Assembly (NCBI RefSeq): GCF_900187265.1
Contig: NZ_LT906450.1
Span: forward strand, 1,727,444-1,791,443
Direction of reading: 5' to 3'
Length of the DNA: 64,000 nt
Origin: Rhodococcus rhodochrous
Lineage (GTDB): Bacteria; Actinomycetota; Actinomycetes; Mycobacteriales; Mycobacteriaceae
The position numbers were made by a program, and so were the translations under genes. Below, piece after piece: positions 26,155-35,766 of this stretch; positions within the stretch are counted from its first letter, which is position 1, and every line of letters begins with the position of its first letter. Below the pieces are notes generated by a model. It saw nothing but the letters and a program-made list of their open reading frames with translations. It was not told the DNA's origin and ran no database searches.

Positions 26155-27664
26155 GGGGCCACCGCGCTGTGATCGAGCGGTGCCGTGGCCGACGTGCGCA
26201 GCGAGAAACCGTGCACGGTGAGATCACCGGCGGGGGAGTGCACCACGGTGTCGGCGCCCGGCTCCGCCGTCAGCGACAACCCGAGATCGGGATCGTCCAT
26301 GTGCACCGGCCCGTCGGTGGTGCGGTGACCCGCGAGCGCAGCGGCGAGGACGTCGAGCAGGACGTCGAGCGCCTCCGGCGACAGATCGGCTCCGTGCAGG
26401 TCGCCGGCGGCACCCAGCTCGGCGACGGCGTCGGAGCGTCGGCGCGACTCGCGCCGGGCGAGTTCATCGGCCCGGACCCGGCCGGGCAGCGAATCGGGGA
26501 GGCGGCCGACGGCCCCGCGGGACGTGTGGTCGCCGCGTTCGCGCAACGACACGGGCACGACGACGGGATCGGCCCGCCACCACGACGTGCCCGCACCCAC
26601 CCGCGGGTCGGTCTCGTCGGGGCCGAGCAGCAGGTGCCGGCTGGGGAAGGCGCCGAAGGTCGCGGCGAACAACCGGTGGGCCTGGTCGTCGGACGACTCG
26701 GTGAACCACCGGGCCAGGCGCAGGAGGTCCGCGCGGTGTGAGAATCCCGGTGCGGTCGTCGTGATCCGTCGCGTGCGCACGAGCAGCCGGTTCAGGGCCG
26801 ACGCTGCTGCCTCGCGCATGCGTCGCGGGCCGGCGTCCTCGGCGTACCACTGCGCCAGTTCGTCCCAGTCGGTGCGACGGCGACCGGGGGACCGGTCCGG
26901 GACGGTGTTCGGCAGGCCGGACTCGAGCAACGCGGCGAGCAGGAGGTCCAGACGCGGCCCCATCCGGTCGAGCCTGCCGGCGACGAGAGGCGCGAGACGC
27001 TCGACGTCCGAACCGACGATATCGACGTAGTCGAGGAGCAGGTTCTTGGTCTCGGCGTAGTCGTCGACCACGTCCGCGCGTTCGCGATCGGGGAAGTGTT
27101 CCAGACGACCCAGGATCTCGGCGAGGTGCGAGTAGAAATCGGCGACGCTGTCGGCGAACAACCGGTGGTGCGGAACAGGGCGGTGACATGGGCGGCCAGT
27201 TCGTCCCGGTCGGGCACGCTCCCGTCGTCCACCAGCAGCTCGTCGATGCGGGAGAGTTCGTCGGCGACGCAGCGGAGCGACTCGCGTGCCACGCCGCGCA
27301 CATCGTCGGAGGTGGTGAGGAGCCTGCCGGCCTCGCGGTGCACCCGCAGCCCCGCCGGTGTCGGCCGGTACCGGGCACGGACCTCGGTCGAGGCGGTCTC
27401 GGGAGCGCTCCGCCGGTGGGAGCCGCCACCGTCGGTTCCGCCGCTCGTGAGTGCGAGATTGCCCCACCGGACCAGGCCGCGGCACCGGGCATCGACGACC
27501 GCGATATCGAGCGCCACCCCGCGCCGCGCACACGAGACCGCGATATCGTCGGCGGACAGATCGGCGAGCAGGAGGTCGGTGAAGCAGTCCATCACCGCGA
27601 GGTACTCGTCCGCTTCGTCGGCGACGAGATGACGGAACAGGTCGCGACCGATGTGTTCGCCCAT
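26151..27664 (-). pseudogene. jetA: JetA: DUF2397/TIGR02677 Wadjet subunit, frameshifted
   Basis: Two overlapping frames together encode a JetA-type (kleisin-like) protein. The first frame, from the ATG at 27664, is sensible to about residue 165 (DELAAHVTALFR). The second continues with RLFADSVADFYSHLAEILGR and LLLDYVDIVGSDVERLAPLV to the stop at 26151. The switch falls within 27159-27172 (minus strand CGCACCACCGG), where adding one base restores about 504 aa, the family length. The gene may be dead, or the base may be a sequencing error. Confidence 0.8.
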
Positions 27665-27711
27665 CCGACCTCTTCTCCCGAGTGCTGACGCCGTACGGAC
27701 AGACAGGCTAG

Positions 27712-27749
27712 CCCGGTGAACGCCGAGCGGGGCGGACTAGTTCACCGGG
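27712..27749. promoter_or_regulatory. Candidate operator upstream of the jet operon
   Basis: CCCGGTGAAC (27712-27721) and GTTCACCGGG (27740-27749) are perfect inverted copies 18 nt apart, each flanked by CTAG. They lie 48 nt upstream of jetA and about 90 nt upstream of the divergent marR gene. This could be an operator of either unit. Confidence 0.45.
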
Positions 27750-27827
27750 TGCGCGCACGGGCTGTGGAGAGGCAGGCCGGAAATCGGCAGGACACCGCGC
27801 GGATTCGTGCCCTGCCTCACTCGCGTT

Positions 27828-27833
27828 TATAGT
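27828..27833 (+). promoter_or_regulatory. -10 element for a leaderless marR transcript
   Basis: TATAGT is followed after 6 nt by the GTG start at 27840, the spacing expected if transcription begins at the start codon. No Shine-Dalgarno is present, which agrees with a leaderless mRNA. Confidence 0.55.
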
Positions 27834-27839
27834 TGCCCT

Positions 27840-28328
27840 GTGCAACACAATCGGCAGACCCGGCGGCCGTCCGCGGACGGCGTTGCCCGCGTATACGAGG
27901 AGTTCGTGCTTCTCGTGCGCTTCCTGACGTCCGGAGCACGAACGCAGGACAGCGGACTCTCGCTGGTCCAGCATTCGCTTCTCGGCTTCATCTCCCGAAA
28001 TCCGGGCTGCCGCGCCACCGACATATCCGAGGTCTTCGGCGTCCACCGCTCGACCGTGTCGCGCCAACTGCGTCACGCCGTCGATGCGGGCTGGGTCGAG
28101 GCGGGGACGGGTCCGGCACGTGCCGGACATCCGCTCCGGCTCACCGACCACGGAGCGACAGTTCTCGAAGGTGCGGTCGTGCGTCGTCTCGACGACGTCC
28201 GCGCCGGCCTCGAGGGCTGGGACGAGAACGAACTCGAACGCTTCGTGGATCTCCTGCGCCGCTTCCGCGCAGGAATCGATTCCGACGACCGGACTCCCGA
28301 CCAGAACGATGGAGATTGCAGTGCGTGA
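27840..28328 (+). CDS. MarR-family transcriptional regulator
   Basis: A 162-aa winged-helix protein. The helix-turn-helix is in CRATDISEVFGVHRSTVSRQLRHAVDAGWV (about residues 57-86), followed by the wing and a C-terminal dimer helix. The start is the GTG at 27840 because a TATAGT box lies at leaderless spacing. It overlaps the acyl-CoA ligase gene by 8 nt, so it probably controls that gene and itself, perhaps in response to a fatty acid or acyl-CoA. Confidence 0.85.
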   Translation: MQHNRQTRRPSADGVARVYEEFVLLVRFLTSGARTQDSGLSLVQHSLLGFISRNPGCRATDISEVFGVHRSTVSRQLRHAVDAGWVEAGTGPARAGHPLRLTDHGATVLEGAVVRRLDDVRAGLEGWDENELERFVDLLRRFRAGIDSDDRTPDQNDGDCSA

Positions 28329-30111
28329 GTACTCGACCCCGGCCCCGTTCACCATCGGTGACGACGAATCGGTCGTCCACACGGTGTTCACCCATGCGGA
28401 GAAGACTCCGCACCGCGTGATGTACTCCCGGCCGCAGGGTGACGACTGGGTCGCGGTCACCGCGCAGCAGTTCGCCGACCAGGTGAAAGCCGTCGCCAAG
28501 GGCCTGATCGCCAACGGTGTGCAGCCCGGCGACCGTGTCGCGCTGCTCTCGGCCACCCGCTACGAGTGGTCGCTGTTCGACTACGCGATCTGGACGGCCG
28601 GGGCCGTGTCGGTACCGATCTACGACTCCTCGTCCACGGAGCAGATCCGCTGGATCCTCCAGGACTCCGAGGCCGTCCTCGCCGTCGTCGAGACCGCGCG
28701 GCACGAGAAGCTCTTCGTCGACATGCCCGACACCCTCCGTCGCATCCTGCAGATCGAGGACGGCGCGGTGAACACGCTCGCGGCCGACGGCGCCGACGTA
28801 GACGACGCCGAGATCACCACGCGTCTGGCCGGAATCCGTTCCGGCGGCCTGGCCTCCCTCGTCTACACCTCGGGAACCACCGGGCGTCCCAAGGGCTGCA
28901 TGCTCACCCACCGCAACTTCCTCGCCGAGGTCCGGTCGATCCTCACCTCGGACGTCGGTATCGTCGCCAAGCCCGGCAACCGCGGCCTGACCTTCCTGCC
29001 CCTCGCACACGTGCTGGCACGCGCGGTGTCGCTCGCGCTCTTCGAATCCGGCACGGCGCAGGCGCACTGGGCGGACTTCTCGACCGTCTCCGCGCAGTTC
29101 GCCCGGTACTCGCCGAACATCATCCTCGGTGTGCCGCGCGTCTTCGAGAAGGTGCGCGACGCGGCAGCGGGCAAGGCGGCGGCCGGCGGACCGGTCAAGG
29201 CGGCGATCTTCGGTTTCGCGGAGCGCACCGCCATCGCCCACAGCGAGTCGCTCGATCACGGCGGCCCCACCTTCACGTTGAAGGCCAAGCGCGCCCTCGC
29301 CGACAAGCTGGTCTACTCCAAGCTGCGTGAGGCCATGGGCAACGAGTGCTGGTACGCGATCTCCGGCGGCGGTGCTCTGAGCCCCCGCCTCGGCCACTTC
29401 TTCCGCGGCGTCGGCGTGCCGATCTACGAAGGCTACGGCCTCACCGAGACCACGGCCGCACACAGCGTGAACACCCCCGGCGCGCAGAAGATCGGCACCG
29501 TCGGACGCCCCATGGGCGGGAACTCGGCGCGCATCGCGGAGGACGGCGAGATCGAGCTGCGCGGCATGGTCGTCTTCGACGGCTACTGGCGCAACGACGA
29601 GGCCACCGCGGGTGCCTTCCACGACGGCTGGTTCCGCACCGGCGACCTCGGCGCGCTCGACGAGGACGGCTACCTGTCCATCACCGGACGCAAGAAGGAC
29701 CTCATCATCACCGCCGGCGGCAAGAACGTCTCGCCCGGGCCGATCGAGGACCGCATGCGGTCGCACACCCTCGTCTCCCAGGCCGTCGTCGTCGGGGACG
29801 GTCGTAGCTTCGTCACCGCTCTGGTGACCGTCGATCCGGAGGTCTTCGAGAACTGGAAGACCGAGAACGGCAAGCCGACCGGTGCGACGATCGCGGACCT
29901 GCGCCACGATCCCGCGCTGCGCGACGCGGTGCAGACCATCGTCGACGATGCCAACACCCTCGTCTCGCACAGCGAGGCGATCAAGAAGTTCGTCATCCTC
30001 GACCGGGATCTCACCGAGGAGTCGGGTGAGCTCACGCCGACGCTGAAGATCAAGCGCAACGTCGTCACCGAGCGTTTCGCCCACGAGATCGACGCCCTGT
30101 ACGCGAAGTGA
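28321..30111 (+). CDS. fadD15: Long-chain fatty-acid-CoA ligase, FadD15-like
   Basis: A 596-aa ANL-superfamily ligase that activates fatty acids to acyl-CoA through acyl-AMP. Motifs are [12 protein letters not shown] (P-loop), [39 protein letters not shown] and the C-terminal catalytic Lys in TPTLKIKR. The N-terminus [19 protein letters not shown] matches M. tuberculosis FadD15. The GTG at 28321 has GGAG 6 nt upstream; an ATG four codons earlier is an alternative. It overlaps the marR stop. Confidence 0.92.
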   Translation: MREYSTPAPFTIGDDESVVHTVFTHAEKTPHRVMYSRPQGDDWVAVTAQQFADQVKAVAKGLIANGVQPGDRVALLSATRYEWSLFDYAIWTAGAVSVPIYDSSSTEQIRWILQDSEAVLAVVETARHEKLFVDMPDTLRRILQIEDGAVNTLAADGADVDDAEITTRLAGIRSGGLASLVYTSGTTGRPKGCMLTHRNFLAEVRSILTSDVGIVAKPGNRGLTFLPLAHVLARAVSLALFESGTAQAHWADFSTVSAQFARYSPNIILGVPRVFEKVRDAAAGKAAAGGPVKAAIFGFAERTAIAHSESLDHGGPTFTLKAKRALADKLVYSKLREAMGNECWYAISGGGALSPRLGHFFRGVGVPIYEGYGLTETTAAHSVNTPGAQKIGTVGRPMGGNSARIAEDGEIELRGMVVFDGYWRNDEATAGAFHDGWFRTGDLGALDEDGYLSITGRKKDLIITAGGKNVSPGPIEDRMRSHTLVSQAVVVGDGRSFVTALVTVDPEVFENWKTENGKPTGATIADLRHDPALRDAVQTIVDDANTLVSHSEAIKKFVILDRDLTEESGELTPTLKIKRNVVTERFAHEIDALYAK

Positions 30112-30136
30112 CGCCCTGAGGCGTGTTACTCGAGCA

Positions 30137-30171
30137 GCGACCGCCGATCCGGGATCCGGATCGGCGGTCGC
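30137..30171. terminator. Bidirectional hairpin terminator
   Basis: GCGACCGCCGATCC (30137-30150) pairs perfectly with GGATCGGCGGTCGC (30158-30171) across a 7-nt loop. It lies between the convergent acyl-CoA ligase and malQ genes and can end both. Confidence 0.8.
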
Positions 30172-30186
30172 AGTGTTCGTGACGCG

Positions 30187-32310
30187 TCACTCCACCGGTG
30201 AGGTGTCTCCGGAGACCGCACGGGCCAATCTCGCGAATCCGTCGTGGTCGACGAGATCCTCGACGAGGACGACCTTGCCGCGGGCATCGGCGAGCGGGAC
30301 CCGCCAGTTCGGGTACTCGTCGACCGTGCCCGGCTGGTTCTGGCTGCGGCGCTCACCGGTCACATCGGCCAGCGAGATGCCCAGCAGCGCAGACGGACTC
30401 GCTGCGATCAGCCGGTGCAACGCCTCGACCTGCCGATCGACGTCGGCTTCGCCCTCGTCGAGCAGTCCCCGCTCCACCGCGAGCGCCAGAACCGAGTCGC
30501 GTTCGGCGGCCGCATCGGTGAGTTCGGTGTCGAGATCGCCCTCGAGCAGACCGAGTTCCGATCGCAGCCGGATGTGGTCGCCCGCCAGATATCCCGCCGT
30601 GGGCGCGAGGTCGTGCGTGGTCACCGACGTCAGGCACAGGGAGCGGTAGGTCTCCGGCCCGCGCGGGGAGTCCTCGTCGCGTTCGAACCACAGGATCGAC
30701 GTCCCGGCGATGCCGCGCTCGGCGAGATACTCCTGCACCCACTCCTCGAAGACCCCGAGGTCCTCACCCACGACCACGGCACCGGCGCGGTGCGCCTCGA
30801 GCGCCAGGATGCCGACGAGTGCCTCGTGGTCGCTGCGGACGTACGCGCCGTCGGCCGGTGACATCCCCTCCGGCACCCACCAGGTGCGGAACAGTCCCAG
30901 GATGTGATCGGCCCGGACACCACCCGCGTGCCGCAACGCCGAGCGCACCAAATCGCGGAAGGGGATGTATCCCAGCTCCGCGAGGCGACCCGGCCGCCAC
31001 GGCGGCTGATTCCAGTTCTGGCCGTTGCGGTTGAAGTCGTCGGCGGGGGCACCCACCGTGACGCCCGACGCCAACGCATCGCCCAGCGTCCAGGCGTCGG
31101 CGCCGTGCGGACCGACGCCCACGGCGAGGTCGTGCACGATGCCGATATCGGAACCTGCTGCGAGCGAAGCGGTTTGGGCGTTGGCGAGCTGTTCGTCGCA
31201 CAACCACTGCAGCCACCGGTGGAAGTCGATCCGCGAGGCGAGCCGCTCGCGCAACCGGGCGACCTTCGGGTCGTCGGGACTCGGGGCGCGCGACGCCCAC
31301 CGGTCGGCGCGGTCGCCGAACTTCTCGTACAGCGCGCACCACAGCGCGAAGTCGTCGAGCGCCTGCCCGCCCTCGGCGCAGAACGCCTCGTACCGTGCCC
31401 GTCGGGCGGGGCCGAGCGGCACCCGGTACACGCGCTCGAGGACGTCGAGCTTCGCGCGGAAGGTCGCATCCCGGTCGAGACGCCGCGCCTTCCGATTCGC
31501 CTTCGCCGCGCGCTGTGCGTGATCGTCGAGTTCCTTGCGGTGCTTGGCGGGCAGATAGGCCGTCTCGGGGATGTCCTCGATCCGCAGATACAGCGGGTCG
31601 ACGAAGCGCCGCGACGACGGCAGATAGGGCGACGGTTCGTGCGGGGGCACGGGTTCGGCCGCGTGCACGGGGTTGATGAGGACGAAGTCGCCGCCGTAAC
31701 CGGCCGTGATCGCCGCCAGATCGGCCAGGTCGGCGAAGTCGCCGATGCCCCACGACCGGCGGCTGCGCACCGAATAGATCTGGGCCGCAAGGCCCCAGCG
31801 CTTCTTCTCGAGCAGCCGGTCGGCGGTGGACAACCGGCGCGGGGTCACCACGAGGACCGCGGTGGCCTCGATGTCGTTGCTGCGGGCGTGCACGACGTGC
31901 CAACCGAGGGGCAGGCGCGGAACGGCGAAGGTCGCGCGGCCCACGAGCCGGCCGTCGACGGTCCGCGGGTCCACCCACACGTCGCGCTGCTCGACGTCGA
32001 CCTCCTCGCCGTCCTCGGTGACGACCCACACCGCGACCGGGTCGCCGTGCGGCACGTGCACCGGGAACGTCCGGTTCTCGCCCTCGACGACCACGAGCGC
32101 GGGCGGGAGCATGCTGCGCCACGGACGGTCGTCGACGTCGGCGAGCGATTCCACGACCTCGTCGTCCGTCCGGGCAGGGACGTCGAGCGCGGCGAGTACA
32201 CGCCGCAACGTCTCGTCGGAGACATCGTGGTCGCGTCCACCCCACCCCGTGTAGGTGGTGGTGATGCCGTGCTTTCCGGCCAGTTCGCGCAGCTTCGCCG
32301 AGGACGTCAC
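30187..32310 (-). CDS. malQ: 4-alpha-glucanotransferase
   Basis: A 707-aa glycoside hydrolase family 77 enzyme that transfers glucan chains between maltodextrins in the cytoplasm. ADHILGLFRTWWVPEG and VVGEDLGVFEEWVQEYL contain catalytic-site residues. The N-terminal 150 residues form the extra domain typical of actinobacterial MalQ (the M. tuberculosis protein is of similar size). It is divergent from the macro-domain gene with only 49 nt between starts. Confidence 0.94.
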   Translation of the reverse strand: MTSSAKLRELAGKHGITTTYTGWGGRDHDVSDETLRRVLAALDVPARTDDEVVESLADVDDRPWRSMLPPALVVVEGENRTFPVHVPHGDPVAVWVVTEDGEEVDVEQRDVWVDPRTVDGRLVGRATFAVPRLPLGWHVVHARSNDIEATAVLVVTPRRLSTADRLLEKKRWGLAAQIYSVRSRRSWGIGDFADLADLAAITAGYGGDFVLINPVHAAEPVPPHEPSPYLPSSRRFVDPLYLRIEDIPETAYLPAKHRKELDDHAQRAAKANRKARRLDRDATFRAKLDVLERVYRVPLGPARRARYEAFCAEGGQALDDFALWCALYEKFGDRADRWASRAPSPDDPKVARLRERLASRIDFHRWLQWLCDEQLANAQTASLAAGSDIGIVHDLAVGVGPHGADAWTLGDALASGVTVGAPADDFNRNGQNWNQPPWRPGRLAELGYIPFRDLVRSALRHAGGVRADHILGLFRTWWVPEGMSPADGAYVRSDHEALVGILALEAHRAGAVVVGEDLGVFEEWVQEYLAERGIAGTSILWFERDEDSPRGPETYRSLCLTSVTTHDLAPTAGYLAGDHIRLRSELGLLEGDLDTELTDAAAERDSVLALAVERGLLDEGEADVDRQVEALHRLIAASPSALLGISLADVTGERRSQNQPGTVDEYPNWRVPLADARGKVVLVEDLVDHDGFARLARAVSGDTSPVE

Positions 32311-32359
32311 GGTCCTGAATCATGCCAGCAAAACGACTCGGGGGCAGCGCGCGGACCAT

Positions 32360-32887
32360 ATGGTCGACAGGGTGACCGCTCTCGACATCGCGCACGGCGA
32401 CATCACCACCATCGCGGTGGATGCGATCGTCAACGCCGCGAACTCCTCCCTGCTCGGAGGCGGGGGAGTGGACGGTGCGATCCACCGGGCCGGCGGCCCG
32501 GAGATCCTCGCCGCATGCCGCGAACTCCGCGCGACCTCGCTACCCGACGGACTCGAACCGGGCCGTGCGGTGGCGACGCCCGCCGGTCGCCTCCCGGCGC
32601 GGCGGGTGATCCATACCGTGGGCCCGGTGTGGTCGGCGCACGAGGACCGCTCCGGAATTCTGCGCTCGGCCTACCGCAACAGTCTGCTCGTCGCGCAGGA
32701 CCTCGGCGCCCGGACGGTGTCGTTCCCGCTCGTCTCGGCCGGTATCTACGGCTGGCCCCTCGACGACGCCGCCCTGCAGGCCGTCACGACGATCCGGGAG
32801 ACGCAGACGGACGTGGAGACCGTCGTACTCGTCGGGTTCGGCGACGCCGCCGTCGACGCTCTCCGGCGCGCCGTCTCCCGGACGTGA
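32360..32887 (+). CDS. Macro-domain protein (ADP-ribose binding/hydrolase)
   Basis: A 175-aa protein that is a single macro domain. DAIVNAANSSLLGGGGVDGAIHRAGG is the ADP-ribose loop of the MacroD/YmdB class, and FPLVSAGIYGWP is the second loop. Such enzymes deacetylate O-acetyl-ADP-ribose (the sirtuin product) or remove ADP-ribose from proteins. The ATG at 32360 starts at the domain edge, and the GTG at 32372 is possible. The stop is 5 nt from that of the convergent gene. Confidence 0.92.
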   Translation: MVDRVTALDIAHGDITTIAVDAIVNAANSSLLGGGGVDGAIHRAGGPEILAACRELRATSLPDGLEPGRAVATPAGRLPARRVIHTVGPVWSAHEDRSGILRSAYRNSLLVAQDLGARTVSFPLVSAGIYGWPLDDAALQAVTTIRETQTDVETVVLVGFGDAAVDALRRAVSRT

Positions 32888-32892
32888 TCGGT

Positions 32893-34326
32893 TCAGGAAT
32901 AGTCGCCGAAGCCGTCGAAGAGGGTCGGTTCGTCGGGGTTGTCGAACAGCGCGGGCTGCTCGGGCGACGCCTCCCGGCCGGCGCTCGAGCGCGACGCGCG
33001 TGATCCGGCCGAATCGGTCCCCTCGCCCTGTTCGAGGAACTGGAGGGCCTCCGCGAGCGAACGGCTCGTCGCCTCCCATTCCAGTGCCCGCGCCCGTGCC
33101 TCGCGAGCACCGTCGGTGTTGAGCGCCGCCTCGCGGGTCTGCGACTCACCGTCCCACCACACCTGCAGCTCGGTGCTGATGGTGAGGAACCGTCGCAACT
33201 GCTCGGGATTGCGATCGCCGATCGCCGCGACGGTGCTGGCGGCGACGTCGGCGGCACCGTCGAGATGGAAGTCGCGCACCGCGAGCAGGGCCACCGGAAG
33301 ATCGTCCTCGGCGTCGGGCAACTGCGAGACGTCGCCCCAGGGAGGATCGGCCGCCCCGCCCGTCGCACCGTCGAATCCCTGATCGCGCAGCAGCGAGCCA
33401 CCGATATGGGTGGCGAACGAGCTGTCGACGGTGTCGAGGAACTGGGTGATGGTCTCGAGCGATCCGAGCAGGTGCGCCGGAGCGAACGGCGCGGCCGGAA
33501 CATGATCGACGATCGCGAGGCGGTCGTCGACCAGCACGAACTTCAGGTGCGGCCACCGGCGGTTGAGATCGACGCAGATCTCGGCGGCCCGCGTACGTCC
33601 GGTGATGGAATGGACGATCGGTGCGAACAGGTCGACGGTGCCACCACCGGGGCCGACACCGACGAACACCAGCACCCCGGCGATCCGCAGGACGAGATCG
33701 CCGTCCTCGTCCCAGGCGGGAAGATCGTCGATCTGCTCGTGCAGGGTGGATTCGATCAGTTCGCGCACATGGTCGTCGCCGGTGGGGACGACCGCGAGCG
33801 GGACCTCCGGGGCCTGGGTGCGGTCCGCCTGGGGTGTCTCGGGCACGAGGAACGAGGTGAGCTCGGCGACCGAGCGCTCCGTTCCGAACGTCTCGGCCCG
33901 CAGGAAGAGGGGGTGGGGAACACCCCACACCGAACGAAGTGCACGCACGGCGATGACGGCGAGCTGATCGGCCCAGCTGCCAGGACGATCGATCCAGAAC
34001 GCCGGGGATCCGCCGTCCTCCGGATCGTCCGGTCCGCGGGAGGGCGCCTGCAGCCCGAGTTCGAGGAGCATCTGCTCGTCGACCGGGGTGAGGTGCCGGT
34101 CGGGGGCGAGGTGTGCGTTGGACGGGACCTCGCAGCGGACGAGCCGGTCTCCCCACGCGTAGAACTGCACGCACGGCCCGGCAGGGCCACCGGCCTCGTC
34201 GGTGAAGGGTTCGAGGACCAGGCCGTCGCCGTCGCACATGGCCGCGACATGGTCGGCCAGGCGCGTGCGGAACTCGCGCCAGGCCGCGTCGACGTCCTGG
34301 TCGAACCGGGTCTGCGCGTCGGCCAT
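32893..34326 (-). CDS. Hypothetical protein, YbjN/TY-Chap-like
   Basis: A 477-aa acidic soluble protein. The middle (about residues 155-320), with DLVLRIAGVLVFVGVG and AAEICVDLNRRWPHLKFVLVDDRLAIV, resembles the YbjN/type-III-chaperone-like fold found in actinobacterial TY-Chap proteins. The N-terminus has a related half, suggesting duplication. The C-terminal 60 residues are disordered and end in repeated PALFDNPDEPTLFDGF-type motifs. Function is unknown; the fold call is by overall resemblance only. Confidence 0.6.
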   Translation of the reverse strand: MADAQTRFDQDVDAAWREFRTRLADHVAAMCDGDGLVLEPFTDEAGGPAGPCVQFYAWGDRLVRCEVPSNAHLAPDRHLTPVDEQMLLELGLQAPSRGPDDPEDGGSPAFWIDRPGSWADQLAVIAVRALRSVWGVPHPLFLRAETFGTERSVAELTSFLVPETPQADRTQAPEVPLAVVPTGDDHVRELIESTLHEQIDDLPAWDEDGDLVLRIAGVLVFVGVGPGGGTVDLFAPIVHSITGRTRAAEICVDLNRRWPHLKFVLVDDRLAIVDHVPAAPFAPAHLLGSLETITQFLDTVDSSFATHIGGSLLRDQGFDGATGGAADPPWGDVSQLPDAEDDLPVALLAVRDFHLDGAADVAASTVAAIGDRNPEQLRRFLTISTELQVWWDGESQTREAALNTDGAREARARALEWEATSRSLAEALQFLEQGEGTDSAGSRASRSSAGREASPEQPALFDNPDEPTLFDGFGDYS

Positions 34327-34475
34327 GATCGGACCCCCTTCTCTGTGCGGTCGAGCCGAGAGAAAGACTAGTCGCCGGCACCGACAGGCATTCCTCCGCT
34401 GGGTCGCACGAGCGACGGCTTGCCCAAGCGCACGGTTCTCGGCCTGCGACGGCCCGCCGAGGTGTTCCGATCCCG
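34327..34475. other. Upstream region of the TY-Chap-like gene
   Basis: This gap precedes the minus-strand hypothetical gene; AGAAGGGGG just before its ATG is the ribosome site. I see no other structure in it. Confidence 0.4.
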
Positions 34476-34682
34476 GTGAACGAAACCGTGTCGATCCGTC
34501 CGGAGGTGCCCGACCATCGACGCATGATCGACGCCATCATCCGTCTCGTCCGGACCCTGCCGGCCCGCATCCCCGCAGGACGGTCGGCCGATCCGTCCGT
34601 GTGGCCCGTCGTCGTACCGGCCGGAACACCCGAACGCACCACGGATGCCGTGGCGGACTATGCGATCCGGGTCTCGATATGA
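34476..34682 (+). CDS. Possible small hypothetical protein
   Basis: A frame of up to 68 aa (52 aa from the internal ATG at 34524). Codons are strongly G/C at the third position like real genes here, and the sequence MIDAIIRLVRTLPARIPAG could form an amphipathic helix. No ribosome site lies at the right distance from either start and I recognise no family, so this may be chance. Confidence 0.3.
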   Translation: MNETVSIRPEVPDHRRMIDAIIRLVRTLPARIPAGRSADPSVWPVVVPAGTPERTTDAVADYAIRVSI

Positions 34683-34731
34683 CCGTGCTCGCCGGGGCGG
34701 GCTCGAGGGCAATGGCGTCGGGAGGCGGGTT

Positions 34732-35766
34732 TCACCGCAGTTCACGCACGAAGCGGCCGATTTCGGCGAGCGCGCGGCCGCTCTCCGGGACGATCCCCGC
34801 CGCGGCCTGGAAGACGTGCACCTGTTTCTCCCACACCTGGAGTTCGGTGGAGACGCCGGCGAGTTGCAGCCGCCGGGCCATCAGCTCGGCGTCGACGTAG
34901 GTCATCTCCTCGGATCCGGTCTGGATGAGTGCGGGAGGCATCTCGGACAGGTCGAGATCGACGGGGGAGGCGACCGGCTCGGCGCCTTCGCCACCGAGGC
35001 GCTCGGCGCGATCGACGAGGGTCGACAGGACGCCGACGGCGCGTCGTGGGAAGACGGCGCACCGGTGCGAATTGGGATGGTCGAGCTTGCCCCGCGGGTC
35101 GAGATCGGTGAGGGGCGACAGGGCGACGGTGCCGGCCGGACGGCCGATGCCGAGGCGTACGGCTTCGTGGGCGACGGCGAAGGTGAGGAAGCCACCCGCG
35201 GAGTCCCCGGCGATCACGACACGCTCGACCGGGTAGCCGTGTGCCACGAGCCAGCGCAATCCGTCGAGCCCGTCCTCGACCGCGCGCCGGATCGGATGGC
35301 GGGGCAGCATGCGGTAACCGACCGCCAGAACCGGCGCGCCGGTTGCGGCGGAGATGCGGGAGACCAGATGGCGGTGCGTGGTGAGCCCGCAGCACAGGAA
35401 TGCGCCACCGTGCAGGTACAGGACGGCGGTGCTGTCGATATTGGCCCGGACGGCGGTGCCGTCCGTACCGACCTGTGCGGCCGGGGGTGCGGCACCCGGA
35501 GCCCACAGCAGTTCCGCCGGGCACGTCGGGAGATCGACCCGCCGGCGGTGTGTGCCGGGTACCGGCACGAGTGGGAACGCGAGGCGGTCGATCACCGACG
35601 CCGGCCAGGGGAGGGTCGGCGCGTACGACCACGCCTCGATGAACGGCCGCACGGTACGACGCACGGAGAAGGACAGGGCACGGGACTGAGTGCTCACCCC
35701 CGCGAACTCGCGCGTCGTGGCGCGGTGCGCGGGCAGAGGGAGCAACTCGGCGTGGGCGACGCTCAC
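34732..35766 (-). CDS. Alpha/beta-hydrolase of the hormone-sensitive-lipase family
   Basis: A 344-aa esterase or lipase. The oxyanion-hole motif is YLHGGAFLCCG, the nucleophile Ser sits in GDSAGG, the acid is probably in SEEMTYVD and the His in KQVHVFQ, giving the HSL (lipase family IV) layout. The GTG at 35766 has AGGAGG 8 nt upstream; a GTG three codons earlier overlaps that ribosome site and is less likely. Substrate unknown. It is divergent from the next small gene. Confidence 0.88.
   Translation of the reverse strand: MSVAHAELLPLPAHRATTREFAGVSTQSRALSFSVRRTVRPFIEAWSYAPTLPWPASVIDRLAFPLVPVPGTHRRRVDLPTCPAELLWAPGAAPPAAQVGTDGTAVRANIDSTAVLYLHGGAFLCCGLTTHRHLVSRISAATGAPVLAVGYRMLPRHPIRRAVEDGLDGLRWLVAHGYPVERVVIAGDSAGGFLTFAVAHEAVRLGIGRPAGTVALSPLTDLDPRGKLDHPNSHRCAVFPRRAVGVLSTLVDRAERLGGEGAEPVASPVDLDLSEMPPALIQTGSEEMTYVDAELMARRLQLAGVSTELQVWEKQVHVFQAAAGIVPESGRALAEIGRFVRELR

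Noticed and set aside
20771-26227. A single 1818-codon frame containing jetC
   Set aside because: The part upstream of 25027 is antisense-like noise over jetB; the ATG at 25027 overlaps the jetB stop in the expected ATGA arrangement.
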